From contig JAFRCK010000034.1 of NCBI GenBank assembly GCA_017404385.1, forward strand, positions 1 to 64,000: a DNA stretch of 64,000 nt, in the 5' to 3' direction. The stretch comes from Bacilli bacterium. Its GTDB lineage: Bacteria; Bacillota_I; Bacilli_A; RF39; UBA660. Positions 56,801 through 63,989 of the stretch are shown in pieces. A program made the position numbers and the translations under genes. The notes below the pieces were generated by a model, which saw only the letters and a list, made by a program, of their open reading frames with translations, was not told the origin of the DNA and made no database searches. Each line of letters opens with the position of its first letter. Position 1 is the first letter of the stretch.

Positions 56801-57099
56801 AATTAAGTGATGATGTAATAGTATATATGTATAGTGAATGGTTTGAAAAACAAGCAAAATCTCTTAATATAAATGATGTAGTTCAAAATAATTTATATGT
56901 AGAATTCTCATTAGAAAAGAATACTGTGGAAAAATTGGATGTTTCGGAATTATTCTATTATGCATCAAATTTATCAGAAAAATTTAGATTTAATTATAAA
57001 AGTGACAGATTATATATAAAACTATTATTATCAGGTTTAGAAAAACACTTTATTTATTATTTAACTGATTTATTAGATAATATTAAAAGAATGGTATAA
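53806..57099 (+). CDS. mfd: Transcription-repair coupling factor Mfd
   Basis: Removes stalled RNA polymerase and recruits UvrA. UvrB-like module (1-330), CarD-like RNA polymerase interaction domain (GDYVVHINHGIGVYNGLKTL), RecG-like helicase with Walker A (CGDVGYGKTEVAFRA) and DEEQRFG, TRG motif (GFIDSVGYDLY region), and C-terminal D7 domain. 1097 aa, a little shorter than Bacillus (1177). Confidence 0.96.
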   Translation: MFEKLLEINKFDNIGITGLTNELISFCVSNINKKTKRDILVVTSFIYEANIIYSSLSKLNNNCYLFPMDDFLTSEALASSPDLLSIRLNTLNEISNSKNNIVITNLMGLIRYLPSKELWKNSIITIKKGDLIDKDKLVEKLINLGYTNETTVTNTGEYASRGFVLDIYPVRDDFPVRIEFWGDEIDSIRYFDPENQRSNKEINKIIIDSYSEFINEKGIEIESKQKYLPLVTDKVVSIFDYLDNPITIIKDYNQINNSYTNLRNEIFEYDKALDEPCETNYMFNLDDINFKDTIYLLTIDNLLEKQKLDKIYNLNAKNIDNFKSNIDLINEYIKNSLFHKKTVIISVNNDKKIDNIKKFLEIEPKVTTIDKLYNNDLNIVKEDYDEGFELDNYILITENELFGQKLKNVNYKNKLKIGSKIKDINNLSIGDYVVHINHGIGVYNGLKTLVKNGNQKDYLEISYQGQDKLFIPVEKIDLISKYSSKEGYAPKLNKLGGTEWQKTKLRIKNKVKDIADKLIKISAERSMKEGFAFKKDDDLQKDFDDEFAYTMTKDQYIATDKIKKAMESKVPMDMLLCGDVGYGKTEVAFRAIFKAINSGKQVAYLCPTTILSNQQYTNSIDRFKSFGIEIALLNRYTSTKRVSEIYQKLESGKIDLVIGTHKLLNEKVKFKDLGLLIIDEEQRFGVTHKEKIKEYKANVDVLTLSATPIPRTLQMSLVGIRDLALIETPPASRYPVQTYVVEESNALIKDAIYKEMSRNGQVFILYNRVEFIEEKRMELKRLIPEADIRIAHGQMTREELEDTMNLFINNEFNILLCTTIIETGIDIPNVNTLIVFDADRFGLSQLYQIRGRVGRSNKIAYAYLMHSKSKSLSESAVKRLNAIKEFTELGSGFSIAMRDLSIRGAGDILGSEQAGFIDSVGYDLYVKILNDEVARLKGLEIKEEVIENEKPLIEVATHIDNSYVDNDSLKIEIHKLINEIDSKEKIKSVKQELEDRFGKLSDDVIVYMYSEWFEKQAKSLNINDVVQNNLYVEFSLEKNTVEKLDVSELFYYASNLSEKFRFNYKSDRLYIKLLLSGLEKHFIYYLTDLLDNIKRMV

Positions 57100-57116
57100 A
57101 ACTATTCTTTTTTTAT
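57085..57116 (+). terminator. Terminator of mfd
   Basis: AGAATGGT ... ACTATTCT stem (one G-U pair) followed by U-run; it overlaps the mfd stop. Confidence 0.75.
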
Positions 57117-57124
57117 TGTATATT

Positions 57125-57133
57125 TGATATAAT
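57125..57133 (+). promoter_or_regulatory. Extended -10 promoter of dut
   Basis: TGATATAAT about 20 nt upstream of the dut SD (TGGAGG). Confidence 0.55.
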
Positions 57134-57155
57134 TTATATAGTACTGGAGGTTTAT

Positions 57156-57629
57156 ATGAGAAAGTTTGAAATAATAAGTTATGAACAATGGGAGAAGGAT
57201 TTAAAGGGAATATGTCTTTATTCTGATATAAAATTACCTAGTAGATCTACTAAGCATTCTGCAGGTTATGATTTTAAAACACCATTTGATTTTAAATTAG
57301 AACCAGGGGAAATAATTAAGGTTCCAACTGGTATTAAAGTAGCTATGAATAGTGATGAATTTTTGGCTATATTGGTAAGAAGTAGTATGGGATTTAAATA
57401 TAATATTAGATTATGTAATCAAGTAGGTATAATAGATTCTGATTATTATAATAATGAAGGTAATGAAGGTCATATCTTTATAGCTCTACAAAATGAAGGT
57501 GATAAAGTCTTTGAAGCTAAAGTAGGAGATAATATAGCTCAAGGTATATTTATAAAATATCAAACAGTAGATAATGAAGAGGATGTATCAGGATCAAGAA
57601 AAGGTGGATTAGGTTCTACAAATAAATAA
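57156..57629 (+). CDS. dut: dUTP diphosphatase (trimeric dUTPase)
   Basis: Hydrolyses dUTP to dUMP. Motif 1 HSAGYDF, motif 2 RSSMG, motif 3 GIIDSDYYNNEGNEGHI, motif 4 near GDNIAQGIF and motif 5 SRKGGLGSTNK are present. The extended motif 3 (YYNNEGNEG) is like Firmicutes/phage dUTPases. 157 aa. A single-gene unit between mfd and the TetR gene, where Bacillus has spoVT. Confidence 0.93.
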   Translation: MRKFEIISYEQWEKDLKGICLYSDIKLPSRSTKHSAGYDFKTPFDFKLEPGEIIKVPTGIKVAMNSDEFLAILVRSSMGFKYNIRLCNQVGIIDSDYYNNEGNEGHIFIALQNEGDKVFEAKVGDNIAQGIFIKYQTVDNEEDVSGSRKGGLGSTNK

Positions 57630-57636
57630 AAAAATT

Positions 57637-57680
57637 TGACAAATTTTTAAAAATGGATAAAATAACACACGTTATTTTAT
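57637..57680 (+). promoter_or_regulatory. TetR-gene promoter with overlapping palindromic operator
   Basis: TTGACA (57637-57642), 16-bp spacer, TAAAAT (57659-57664). An inverted repeat with 9-bp arms and a 4-bp spacer (57659-57680; TAAAATAAC-ACAC-GTTATTTTA) covers the -10 and start site, the usual placing for autorepression. Confidence 0.7.
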
Positions 57681-57698
57681 TTTTTTGGGGGTTTTTGT

Positions 57699-58232
57699 AT
57701 GGCAAGAAAGGCGGTATTCGAAAAGGAATACTTTATCAACAAAAGTTTAGACTTTATAAATGAAAAAGGGATTGAATGTTTAAGTGTTAGAGAATTGTCA
57801 AATTATATTGGGTGTTCTACACAACCAATGTTTAGATTATTTGAAAGCATGGATGATTATAAGAAAGATTTAAAAAAGAAATTAAGTGAAGAATACTCTT
57901 TATTTTGTGAAGAGATTATAAACAAGAATAACTATTTATTAACATCAAGTTATGCTTATGCTATGTATGCGAAAAAACGAAATAGTTTATTTAAAGCACT
58001 TTTTTTAAGTGATTTATCTGATGGTAAGATTATAAAAACTAATAAAGCTGTAGTTAAACTAGTAGTTGATGAATATAGAATTAGTGAAGAAAGAGCAAAG
58101 GCAGCATTAAGAGATGTAGGTATTTATACACATGGTTTAGCTACTCAATTGTGTTTAAAAAATATTAATTTATCTGATAAAGACTTGTTTTATCTTATTA
58201 ATACCTGCATAAAAAGAAATATAAGAATATAA
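57699..58232 (+). CDS. TetR-family transcriptional regulator
   Basis: A 177-aa regulator. N-terminal TetR helix-turn-helix: KEYFINKSLDFINEKGIECLSVRELSNYIGCSTQPMFRLFESMDDYKKDL. The C-terminal ligand domain has no recognised family. The unusual start MARKAVFEKEYF is preceded by a G-rich SD (GGGGGTTTTTGTATG). A similar palindrome lies at the promoter of the 59905-62294 operon, a likely target (see findings). Confidence 0.87.
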   Translation: MARKAVFEKEYFINKSLDFINEKGIECLSVRELSNYIGCSTQPMFRLFESMDDYKKDLKKKLSEEYSLFCEEIINKNNYLLTSSYAYAMYAKKRNSLFKALFLSDLSDGKIIKTNKAVVKLVVDEYRISEERAKAALRDVGIYTHGLATQLCLKNINLSDKDLFYLINTCIKRNIRI

Positions 58233-58264
58233 AGATTATACTAAATATGGTATAATCTTTTTAG
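58231..58264 (+). terminator. Terminator of the TetR gene / tatD promoter overlap
   Basis: A 10-bp stem (58232-58241 with 58250-58259) followed by U; the right arm contains TATAAT, which may also serve as the tatD -10 box. Confidence 0.75.
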
Positions 58265-58274
58265 GTGAAGAGAA

Positions 58275-59024
58275 ATGATTGATACACATTGCCATGTTTA
58301 TGAAGAAGAAATGTCTAATTATGAAGAAATCATTGAGGAATGCAGTAAAAAAGATATATCCATGATAATAAATGCTGTAGATATTAAATCTAGTGAAACT
58401 ATAATAGATCTATCAAAAAAATATAAAAATGTATATGCAGCAATAGGTTTAAACTATGACACAATAGATAGTGTTGTAGAAAATGACCTTATAAAGCTTG
58501 AGGAACTTATAAAAAAAGAAAAAATTAGTGCTATAGGTGAAATAGGCTTGGATTATTATTGGACAAAAGAGAATAAAGATAAACAAATTAAGTTTTTTAT
58601 GGCACAGTTAGATTTGGCAAAGAAATATGATTTGCCTGTTATTGTTCATGCACGAGATTCTATACAAGATGTATATGATATTATTAAAGAAAATGGTATA
58701 AATAGAGGTTCGATGCACTGTTATTCTGGGAGTTTAGAAATGGCTAAGGAATTTATAAAATTAGGATTTAAAATAGGTGTGGATGGTCCAATTACATATA
58801 AAAACAATAAAAAAGGATTAGAAGTTGTTAAAAATGTTGATTTAAAGGATATTTTATTAGAAACAGATAGCCCATATTTATCACCAGAACCAAATAGAGG
58901 AAAGCAAAATAGTCCATTAAATCTAGAATATATTGTTAAAAGAATAGCTGAAATAAAAGAAATATCAGAAGAAGAAGTTATTAAAACGACTACAAATAAT
59001 GCTAAGGAGTTATTTAAAATATGA
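58275..59024 (+). CDS. tatD: TatD-family metal-dependent deoxyribonuclease
   Basis: TIM-barrel hydrolase of 249 aa. Metal ligands: DTHCHVY at the N-terminus, GEIGLDYYW, VHARD, MHCYSG and LETDSPYLSPEPNRGK. Probably a 3'-5' exonuclease in DNA/RNA turnover. Its stop overlaps the rsmA start (ATGA). Bacillus tatD-rnmV-rsmA order, with rnmV missing. Confidence 0.94.
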   Translation: MIDTHCHVYEEEMSNYEEIIEECSKKDISMIINAVDIKSSETIIDLSKKYKNVYAAIGLNYDTIDSVVENDLIKLEELIKKEKISAIGEIGLDYYWTKENKDKQIKFFMAQLDLAKKYDLPVIVHARDSIQDVYDIIKENGINRGSMHCYSGSLEMAKEFIKLGFKIGVDGPITYKNNKKGLEVVKNVDLKDILLETDSPYLSPEPNRGKQNSPLNLEYIVKRIAEIKEISEEEVIKTTTNNAKELFKI

Positions 59025-59821
59025 ATCAAGAATTAATAAAAGATTATCATTTTAAGAAGAAATTTGGTCAAAATTTTTTAAAAGATGAAAATATATTAAG
59101 AAATATAGTTGAAAAGTCGGGTGTTGATAAAGATACTTTGGTTATTGAAATAGGTATTGGCGCAGCATACCTAACTTATTATTTATCAAAAAGTGCTAAA
59201 AATGTTATTGGATATGAAATAGATGAAAGTTTAAAAGAAATAATTGATAAACAATTAGTAAATGTTGAAAATGTTGAAATTATTTATAAGGATTTTTTAA
59301 GAGCTAATCCTATAAATGATATATCTAAATACAATTATAAAAAATTATATGTAGTTGCTAATTTACCATATTATATAACTACTCCAATAATAACTAAATT
59401 GATTGAAGATAAAATTCCTGTGGAAAAAATTGTTGTTATGGTACAAAAAGAAGTAGGAGATAGATTTAACGCTAAACCTAATTCTAAAGAGTATAATTCA
59501 TTAACAATTTTTCTTAATTATTATTTTGATATAAAAAAGCTTATGGATGTATCAAGAAACTGTTTTGTACCAAAGCCAAATGTGGATAGCGCAATTATTG
59601 AATTTAAAAAATCAAGTAAATATAAGGTAAATAATGAAGACTTATTCTTTAAATTAGTTAGGGATTCATTTAAATTTAAAAGAAAAAATCTTAAAAACAA
59701 TTTAAAAAATTATAATCTAGAAAAGCTAGAGATAGCTTTAAAAGGAATAAAGAAAGACTTAACTGCTAGAGCAGAGAGTCTTACAATAGAAGACTTTATA
59801 TATATTTCTAATAATATATAA
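59021..59821 (+). CDS. rsmA: 16S rRNA (adenine1518-N6/adenine1519-N6)-dimethyltransferase RsmA (KsgA)
   Basis: Dimethylates A1518/A1519 in late 30S assembly; loss gives kasugamycin resistance elsewhere. KKFGQNFLKDENILRNIV, SAM motif EIGIGAAYLTYYLS and catalytic NLPYYITTPI are present. 266 aa. Confidence 0.96.
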   Translation: MNQELIKDYHFKKKFGQNFLKDENILRNIVEKSGVDKDTLVIEIGIGAAYLTYYLSKSAKNVIGYEIDESLKEIIDKQLVNVENVEIIYKDFLRANPINDISKYNYKKLYVVANLPYYITTPIITKLIEDKIPVEKIVVMVQKEVGDRFNAKPNSKEYNSLTIFLNYYFDIKKLMDVSRNCFVPKPNVDSAIIEFKKSSKYKVNNEDLFFKLVRDSFKFKRKNLKNNLKNYNLEKLEIALKGIKKDLTARAESLTIEDFIYISNNI

Positions 59822-59843
59822 TGGTCTTTTTTACTTTAATAAT

Positions 59844-59886
59844 TTGACAAAAACTGTTAGTTATGTTAATATAAAACACGTTTTAT
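59844..59886 (+). promoter_or_regulatory. Promoter of the T/E-rich envelope operon with palindrome
   Basis: TTGACA (59844-59849), 17-bp spacer, TAATAT (59867-59872). A 16-bp inverted repeat ATAAAAC-AC-GTTTTAT (59871-59886) covers the start site and shares ACACGTT with the TetR-gene operator. Confidence 0.7.
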
Positions 59887-59904
59887 TCGAAGGGGGATTT
59901 AATT

Positions 59905-61056
59905 ATGAAAAATAATTCAGCAAATGATACTTTATTTGAATTAATTTACTATAAAGATTTAGTAGGAGAATTGAAAAAAGAATTAATGCATGTCAATCAT
60001 GATGAAGATAAACTAAGTGATATTTCTGATACTTTTAGAAAACAAAAAGATATTCTTGATTCAATAGATGATGAAAAATTAAGAAATCAAATAAAGAGTG
60101 GGAATTTAATTACTGCAGATTTAAAAGTAAGTAAAAAACTATTAAAAGAAAAAAAATTATATAAAAAGCATGAAGAAGAGATTGACTATATAATTAATGA
60201 AGATTATGATGCCTATAATGAATATCAAAACAAAAAGAGTGCAAAAAGAAGTACTATATTTGGTTTAACTGGAATTGCAGCTTTAATAGGAATTTTATTT
60301 TATTCAATATCCGGTGAAACTGAAAGAAATAAAAAAGATGAAACAAAAACAACTAGTATAGTTAAGGATGCTACTACAGAAGAAATAGAACCAAAGAATT
60401 ATAAAACTACAGAAATAATTAATAATACGACAGAATCTATTTCAGAAGGTAGCACAGAAAAGGCAACAGAAATAAAAATTGTAACTATCAAAGAACAACC
60501 TGAAAAAGATAAAACTATAAAAGAAGAAAAAAATGATATTAAGAAAGAAACAAACATTGATAAAAAAACTGAAAAAGAAAATATAGACGATAGAAAACAA
60601 GAACAAGACAAAAAACAAGAACAAAATAAAAATCAAGAACAAAATAAGAATAGGGAACAAGAAACAAAAGAAACAAAGACTGAACCAAAACAAGAAGATA
60701 ATAATAAAAAAACAAGTACTAAAGAAAAGACAGAAAAAGAAAATGAATATAAAGACATTGAACCATCGACAGTTGTTATAGATAATTTAAAAGACGATAA
60801 CAAAGATTATGTTGTTGATAATATTAACAAAGATAAAGATACTAAATTACCATCAACAGATAAAGTAGAAGGTAATGATGAAGTTACTCATGATTTAACT
60901 ACAGGAACAACTGAAAAGACAACTGAAAAAGATAATAATAATACATTGCCTCCTATTGATAATGTAGAAGGTGATGATGAAATAACATATGATATAACTG
61001 GATCAATTAATAATTCAAAGGCTAAAACATTAGTTTTAAGTAGGGGGAGATTATAA
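59905..61056 (+). CDS. Single-pass membrane protein with long charged extracellular tail, unknown function
   Basis: A 383-aa protein I do not recognise. Residues 1-112 form a helical cytoplasmic part (TLFELIYYKDLVGELKKEL ... IINEDYDAYNEYQNKKSAKRS). One membrane segment follows (TIFGLTGIAALIGILFYSI, about 116-134). The outer region (about 140-383) is Lys/Glu/Gln/Thr-rich and low complexity, with two similar units near the end (LPSTDKVEGNDEVTHDLTTG and LPPIDNVEGDDEITYDITGS). Its stop overlaps the next start (TAATG). Looks like an anti-sigma-like or wall-spanning architecture, but no domain supports that. Confidence 0.78.
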   Translation: MKNNSANDTLFELIYYKDLVGELKKELMHVNHDEDKLSDISDTFRKQKDILDSIDDEKLRNQIKSGNLITADLKVSKKLLKEKKLYKKHEEEIDYIINEDYDAYNEYQNKKSAKRSTIFGLTGIAALIGILFYSISGETERNKKDETKTTSIVKDATTEEIEPKNYKTTEIINNTTESISEGSTEKATEIKIVTIKEQPEKDKTIKEEKNDIKKETNIDKKTEKENIDDRKQEQDKKQEQNKNQEQNKNREQETKETKTEPKQEDNNKKTSTKEKTEKENEYKDIEPSTVVIDNLKDDNKDYVVDNINKDKDTKLPSTDKVEGNDEVTHDLTTGTTEKTTEKDNNNTLPPIDNVEGDDEITYDITGSINNSKAKTLVLSRGRL

Positions 61057-62294
61057 TGAGAAATATTAAAAATAAGAAATTTGAAAAAAGAAATATAAAA
61101 GATTTATTAAAAAAATTAGCTGTTGTATTAGCAATACCAACAGTTATGGGTGCTAGTTTAACAGGATGTGGTTCTAAAAATACTGAAGAAACATCAGTTG
61201 TTACTACAGAATCAAATACTGAAAATAAAAATACTGAACAAAATACAACATTAACTGAAACACCAACTACTGAAAAGGTTACAGAAGCTACTACACAAGC
61301 ATCAATTGTTGTATCAGACTCATTAAATATAAATGATAATGATTCAATTGAAAATACTGTTGATAAAATTTACTTAGATGATAAAGAATTCTATGATCAA
61401 AACGGAATTAGTAAAAATGATATTAGAAATATGATTTTTGTAATAAATGATAAATATACTGATGAAAATGGTAAATTATTAATGGATAAAGATTCTATGT
61501 TTAAAGCATATGATTCTATTGATATGGTTATGTATTCAGATGGATTATTCCAAAAGATAGATAATGTTGCTACAAAAGATTATGATGTAGATAATTTTGA
61601 ATTAATTAAGCAACCATCATTAGTAAAATATATAGATATGAATTTATCTGGAAGTACAGTTTTAGTTGATGAAATAAAAGAATATGAAAAATTAAGAGAT
61701 TATCAAGTAGATAAAATGAACAAAGAAGGAAAATTTGATATCGATGTTGTTAATCAATATGTTATAAAAAATGAAGTAACTGATATTAATTCTAATTCTA
61801 ATCCATTATCAGCAGTAAGAGGAAACGGACAAATATATGTCATGGCTTCTACTCACAAATATGCATTAGATATGGCTGGAAAGATGAATGATTATGATTC
61901 TATTTATTTAAAAGCTCCAGAATATGAAGGAATTAATACAGTTAAGATTAATTTAACTACAGGCGAAAGAGATGTAATGGGTGCTGTTGAAAGATTATTA
62001 TTAGATGGTATCGTTACTGAAGAACAATTTAATAATATAGTTACTTTTGTTAAACAAGAAATTGAATCAGAAAAATCTACAGATAGTATTATTAAAGCTG
62101 TAGGAGCTGACTATGATCTTAATGTTGATTATAGTAACTTATTAGTATCATATGTAAAGGCTGAAATGTCTATGTCTGTAACAGGATGGTTAGATGTAAG
62201 ATGTACAGCTATGAATAAAGCTGAAGAAGCAATTATAGAAAAATCAAAAACTTCTTCAAAAGATGATGTTAAGAAATTAGTTTACAATATATAA
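61056..62294 (+). CDS. Predicted large lipoprotein, unknown function
   Basis: A 412-aa exported protein. A long basic N-region precedes the signal peptide with lipobox LTGC (Cys38 region: PTVMGASLTGCGSKN). Then a Thr/Glu-rich linker (TEETSVVTTESNTENKNTEQ...), followed by a folded helical domain (about 95-412; IENTVDKIYLDDKEFYDQNG ... AMNKAEEAIIEKSKT). No family recognised. The TTE-rich linker style is shared with its partner upstream, suggesting both span the same envelope layer. Confidence 0.78.
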   Translation: MRNIKNKKFEKRNIKDLLKKLAVVLAIPTVMGASLTGCGSKNTEETSVVTTESNTENKNTEQNTTLTETPTTEKVTEATTQASIVVSDSLNINDNDSIENTVDKIYLDDKEFYDQNGISKNDIRNMIFVINDKYTDENGKLLMDKDSMFKAYDSIDMVMYSDGLFQKIDNVATKDYDVDNFELIKQPSLVKYIDMNLSGSTVLVDEIKEYEKLRDYQVDKMNKEGKFDIDVVNQYVIKNEVTDINSNSNPLSAVRGNGQIYVMASTHKYALDMAGKMNDYDSIYLKAPEYEGINTVKINLTTGERDVMGAVERLLLDGIVTEEQFNNIVTFVKQEIESEKSTDSIIKAVGADYDLNVDYSNLLVSYVKAEMSMSVTGWLDVRCTAMNKAEEAIIEKSKTSSKDDVKKLVYNI

Positions 62295-62324
62295 AAAAGG
62301 GTTTATTACTCTTTTTTTTATAAA
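62290..62324 (+). terminator. Terminator of the envelope operon
   Basis: AAAAAGGGT ... ACTCTTTTT stem with a G-U pair and U-run. Confidence 0.7.
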
Positions 62325-62397
62325 ATAATTATGATAAAATTGAAGTAACTAAATGATTAATATGTCATAATATGTAATAGATATTTGGAGGTTTAAT

Positions 62398-63648
62398 ATG
62401 CATAAATTAATTATACATGGCGGTAAAAAACTTAATGGAACAATAAATATAAGTGGTGCTAAAAATAGTGCGGTTGCTCTAATTCCTGGGGCAATTTTAT
62501 GTGACGAGAGTATTACTTTAACAAATGTACCAAATATTTCTGATGTTGATTCGTTAGAAGAAATGCTTTTATTTTTAAATGCAAAAATAGATAGAAGAAA
62601 AAATGGAGAAATACTTATTTCTTCTGAAAATATTGAAAACAAAAGAATAGATGAAAATTTAGTAAAAAAATTAAGAGCATCATATTATTTTATGGGTGCA
62701 TTATTAGGAAAATATAAACATGTTGAGATGTGTTTCCCTGGTGGATGTACTATTGGAGCTAGACCAATAGATATTCATTTAAAAGGATTTAAAAAATTAG
62801 GTGCTACTATAAAAGAAGATGGAGATAATTTTATTATTGATGCTAAAGAATTAAAAGGAACTAAAATTTATTTAGATTTTGCTTCTGTTGGTGCAACTAT
62901 TAACTTGATGTATGCAGCTGTTAAAGCAGAGGGAGAAACTATTATAGAGAATGCAGCAAAGGAACCAGAAATTGTAAATGTAGCAACATATTTAAATAAT
63001 ATGGGTGCAAAAATAACAGGAGCAGGTACAAAAACAATTAAGATTAAGGGTGTTAAATATCTACATTCTTGTTTCCATGAAGTAATACCAGATAGAATAG
63101 AAACAGGTACCTATGAAATAATTGCCGCTGCTATAGGTGAAAAAATAACTATAAAAAATATAATACCAGAGCATGTTGAAGCATTGAATGAAAAGTTAAC
63201 TGAAATGGGAGTAGATATCACAATTAAGGAAGACAAGGTTGTTATAAAAGAATCGAAAAACTTAAATTCTGTTAGCATAAAAACTGAAGTATATCCGGGT
63301 TTTCCAACTGATTTACAACAGGTATTAGCTTCTTTAATGGTTATAGCTGAAGGAACTTCTACTATCCAGGAAACAATTTATGAAAATAGATTTCTTAATT
63401 TATATGAATTAATGAAAATGGGCGCTAAAATTAAAATTAGTGGAGATACTGCTACTATTACTGGTCCTACTAAATTAAAAGGGACTGAAGTAAATGCAAC
63501 AGACTTAAGAGCGGGCGCTGGATTAGTAATTGCTGCTTTAATTGCGAATGGTAAGACTGTAATAAATAATGCAGATTATATTCTTAGAGGCTATGAAAAT
63601 ATAGTTGAAAAACTTAAATCTATTGGTGCTGATATCGAATTAGTGTAA
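62398..63648 (+). CDS. murA: UDP-N-acetylglucosamine 1-carboxyvinyltransferase MurA
   Basis: First committed step of peptidoglycan synthesis; fosfomycin target. Catalytic Cys117 is in FPGGCTIGARPIDIHLKG, so the usual fosfomycin-sensitive Cys is kept. SGAKNSAVAL near the N-terminus and DLRAGAGLVIAALIA near the C-terminus are diagnostic. 416 aa; the SD is TTGGAGG. It sits next to rpmE, as Bacillus murAB does (with rho between). Confidence 0.96.
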   Translation: MHKLIIHGGKKLNGTINISGAKNSAVALIPGAILCDESITLTNVPNISDVDSLEEMLLFLNAKIDRRKNGEILISSENIENKRIDENLVKKLRASYYFMGALLGKYKHVEMCFPGGCTIGARPIDIHLKGFKKLGATIKEDGDNFIIDAKELKGTKIYLDFASVGATINLMYAAVKAEGETIIENAAKEPEIVNVATYLNNMGAKITGAGTKTIKIKGVKYLHSCFHEVIPDRIETGTYEIIAAAIGEKITIKNIIPEHVEALNEKLTEMGVDITIKEDKVVIKESKNLNSVSIKTEVYPGFPTDLQQVLASLMVIAEGTSTIQETIYENRFLNLYELMKMGAKIKISGDTATITGPTKLKGTEVNATDLRAGAGLVIAALIANGKTVINNADYILRGYENIVEKLKSIGADIELV

Positions 63649-63665
63649 AATAAATAAAGTTTTAC

Positions 63666-63694
63666 TTGATATTTGTATATAATGTTGTTATAAT
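63666..63694 (+). promoter_or_regulatory. Promoter of rpmE
   Basis: TTGATA (63666-63671), 17-bp spacer and TATAAT (63689-63694), with an extended TG as well. Confidence 0.8.
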
Positions 63695-63719
63695 ATAATA
63701 GATTTTTTAAAAAAATTCT

Positions 63720-63733
63720 ATAACATTTGTTAT
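63720..63733 (+). promoter_or_regulatory. Small hairpin before the rpmE ribosome site
   Basis: ATAAC-ATTT-GTTAT lies just upstream of the SD (GAGAGGAGAG). It might be part of an L31 leader; only the stem is visible. Confidence 0.4.
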
Positions 63734-63752
63734 GGCGAGAGGAGAGATTATA

Positions 63753-63965
63753 ATGGCAAAAGAAAAGAAAGAAATATACCAAGATTGCAAAGTAATTTGT
63801 GCTTGTGGTGCTACTTTTGATACAAAATCTACAAAAAATGAAATACATATTGAAGTTTGTTCAGAATGTCATCCATTTTATACTGGTAAGCAAGTAAGAA
63901 CTTCAAAAGCAGGTAATGTAGAGAAATTCAAAGCTAAATATGGTTTAAATAAAGAAGAAAAATAA
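63753..63965 (+). CDS. rpmE: 50S ribosomal protein L31 (zinc-binding form)
   Basis: A 70-aa protein from ATG 63753, with AGGAGAG 6-8 nt upstream; the frame opens at 63732 but that ATG is inside a hairpin. Cys motifs CAC and CSEC plus HPFYTGKQ identify the zinc-containing L31 (RpmE, C+), not the zinc-free paralogue. Confidence 0.95.
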   Translation: MAKEKKEIYQDCKVICACGATFDTKSTKNEIHIEVCSECHPFYTGKQVRTSKAGNVEKFKAKYGLNKEEK

Positions 63966-63989
63966 TTAGACTTATGTCTAATTTTTTTG
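63965..63989 (+). terminator. Terminator of rpmE
   Basis: ATTAGAC-TTAT-GTCTAAT hairpin and a U-run. Confidence 0.85.
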
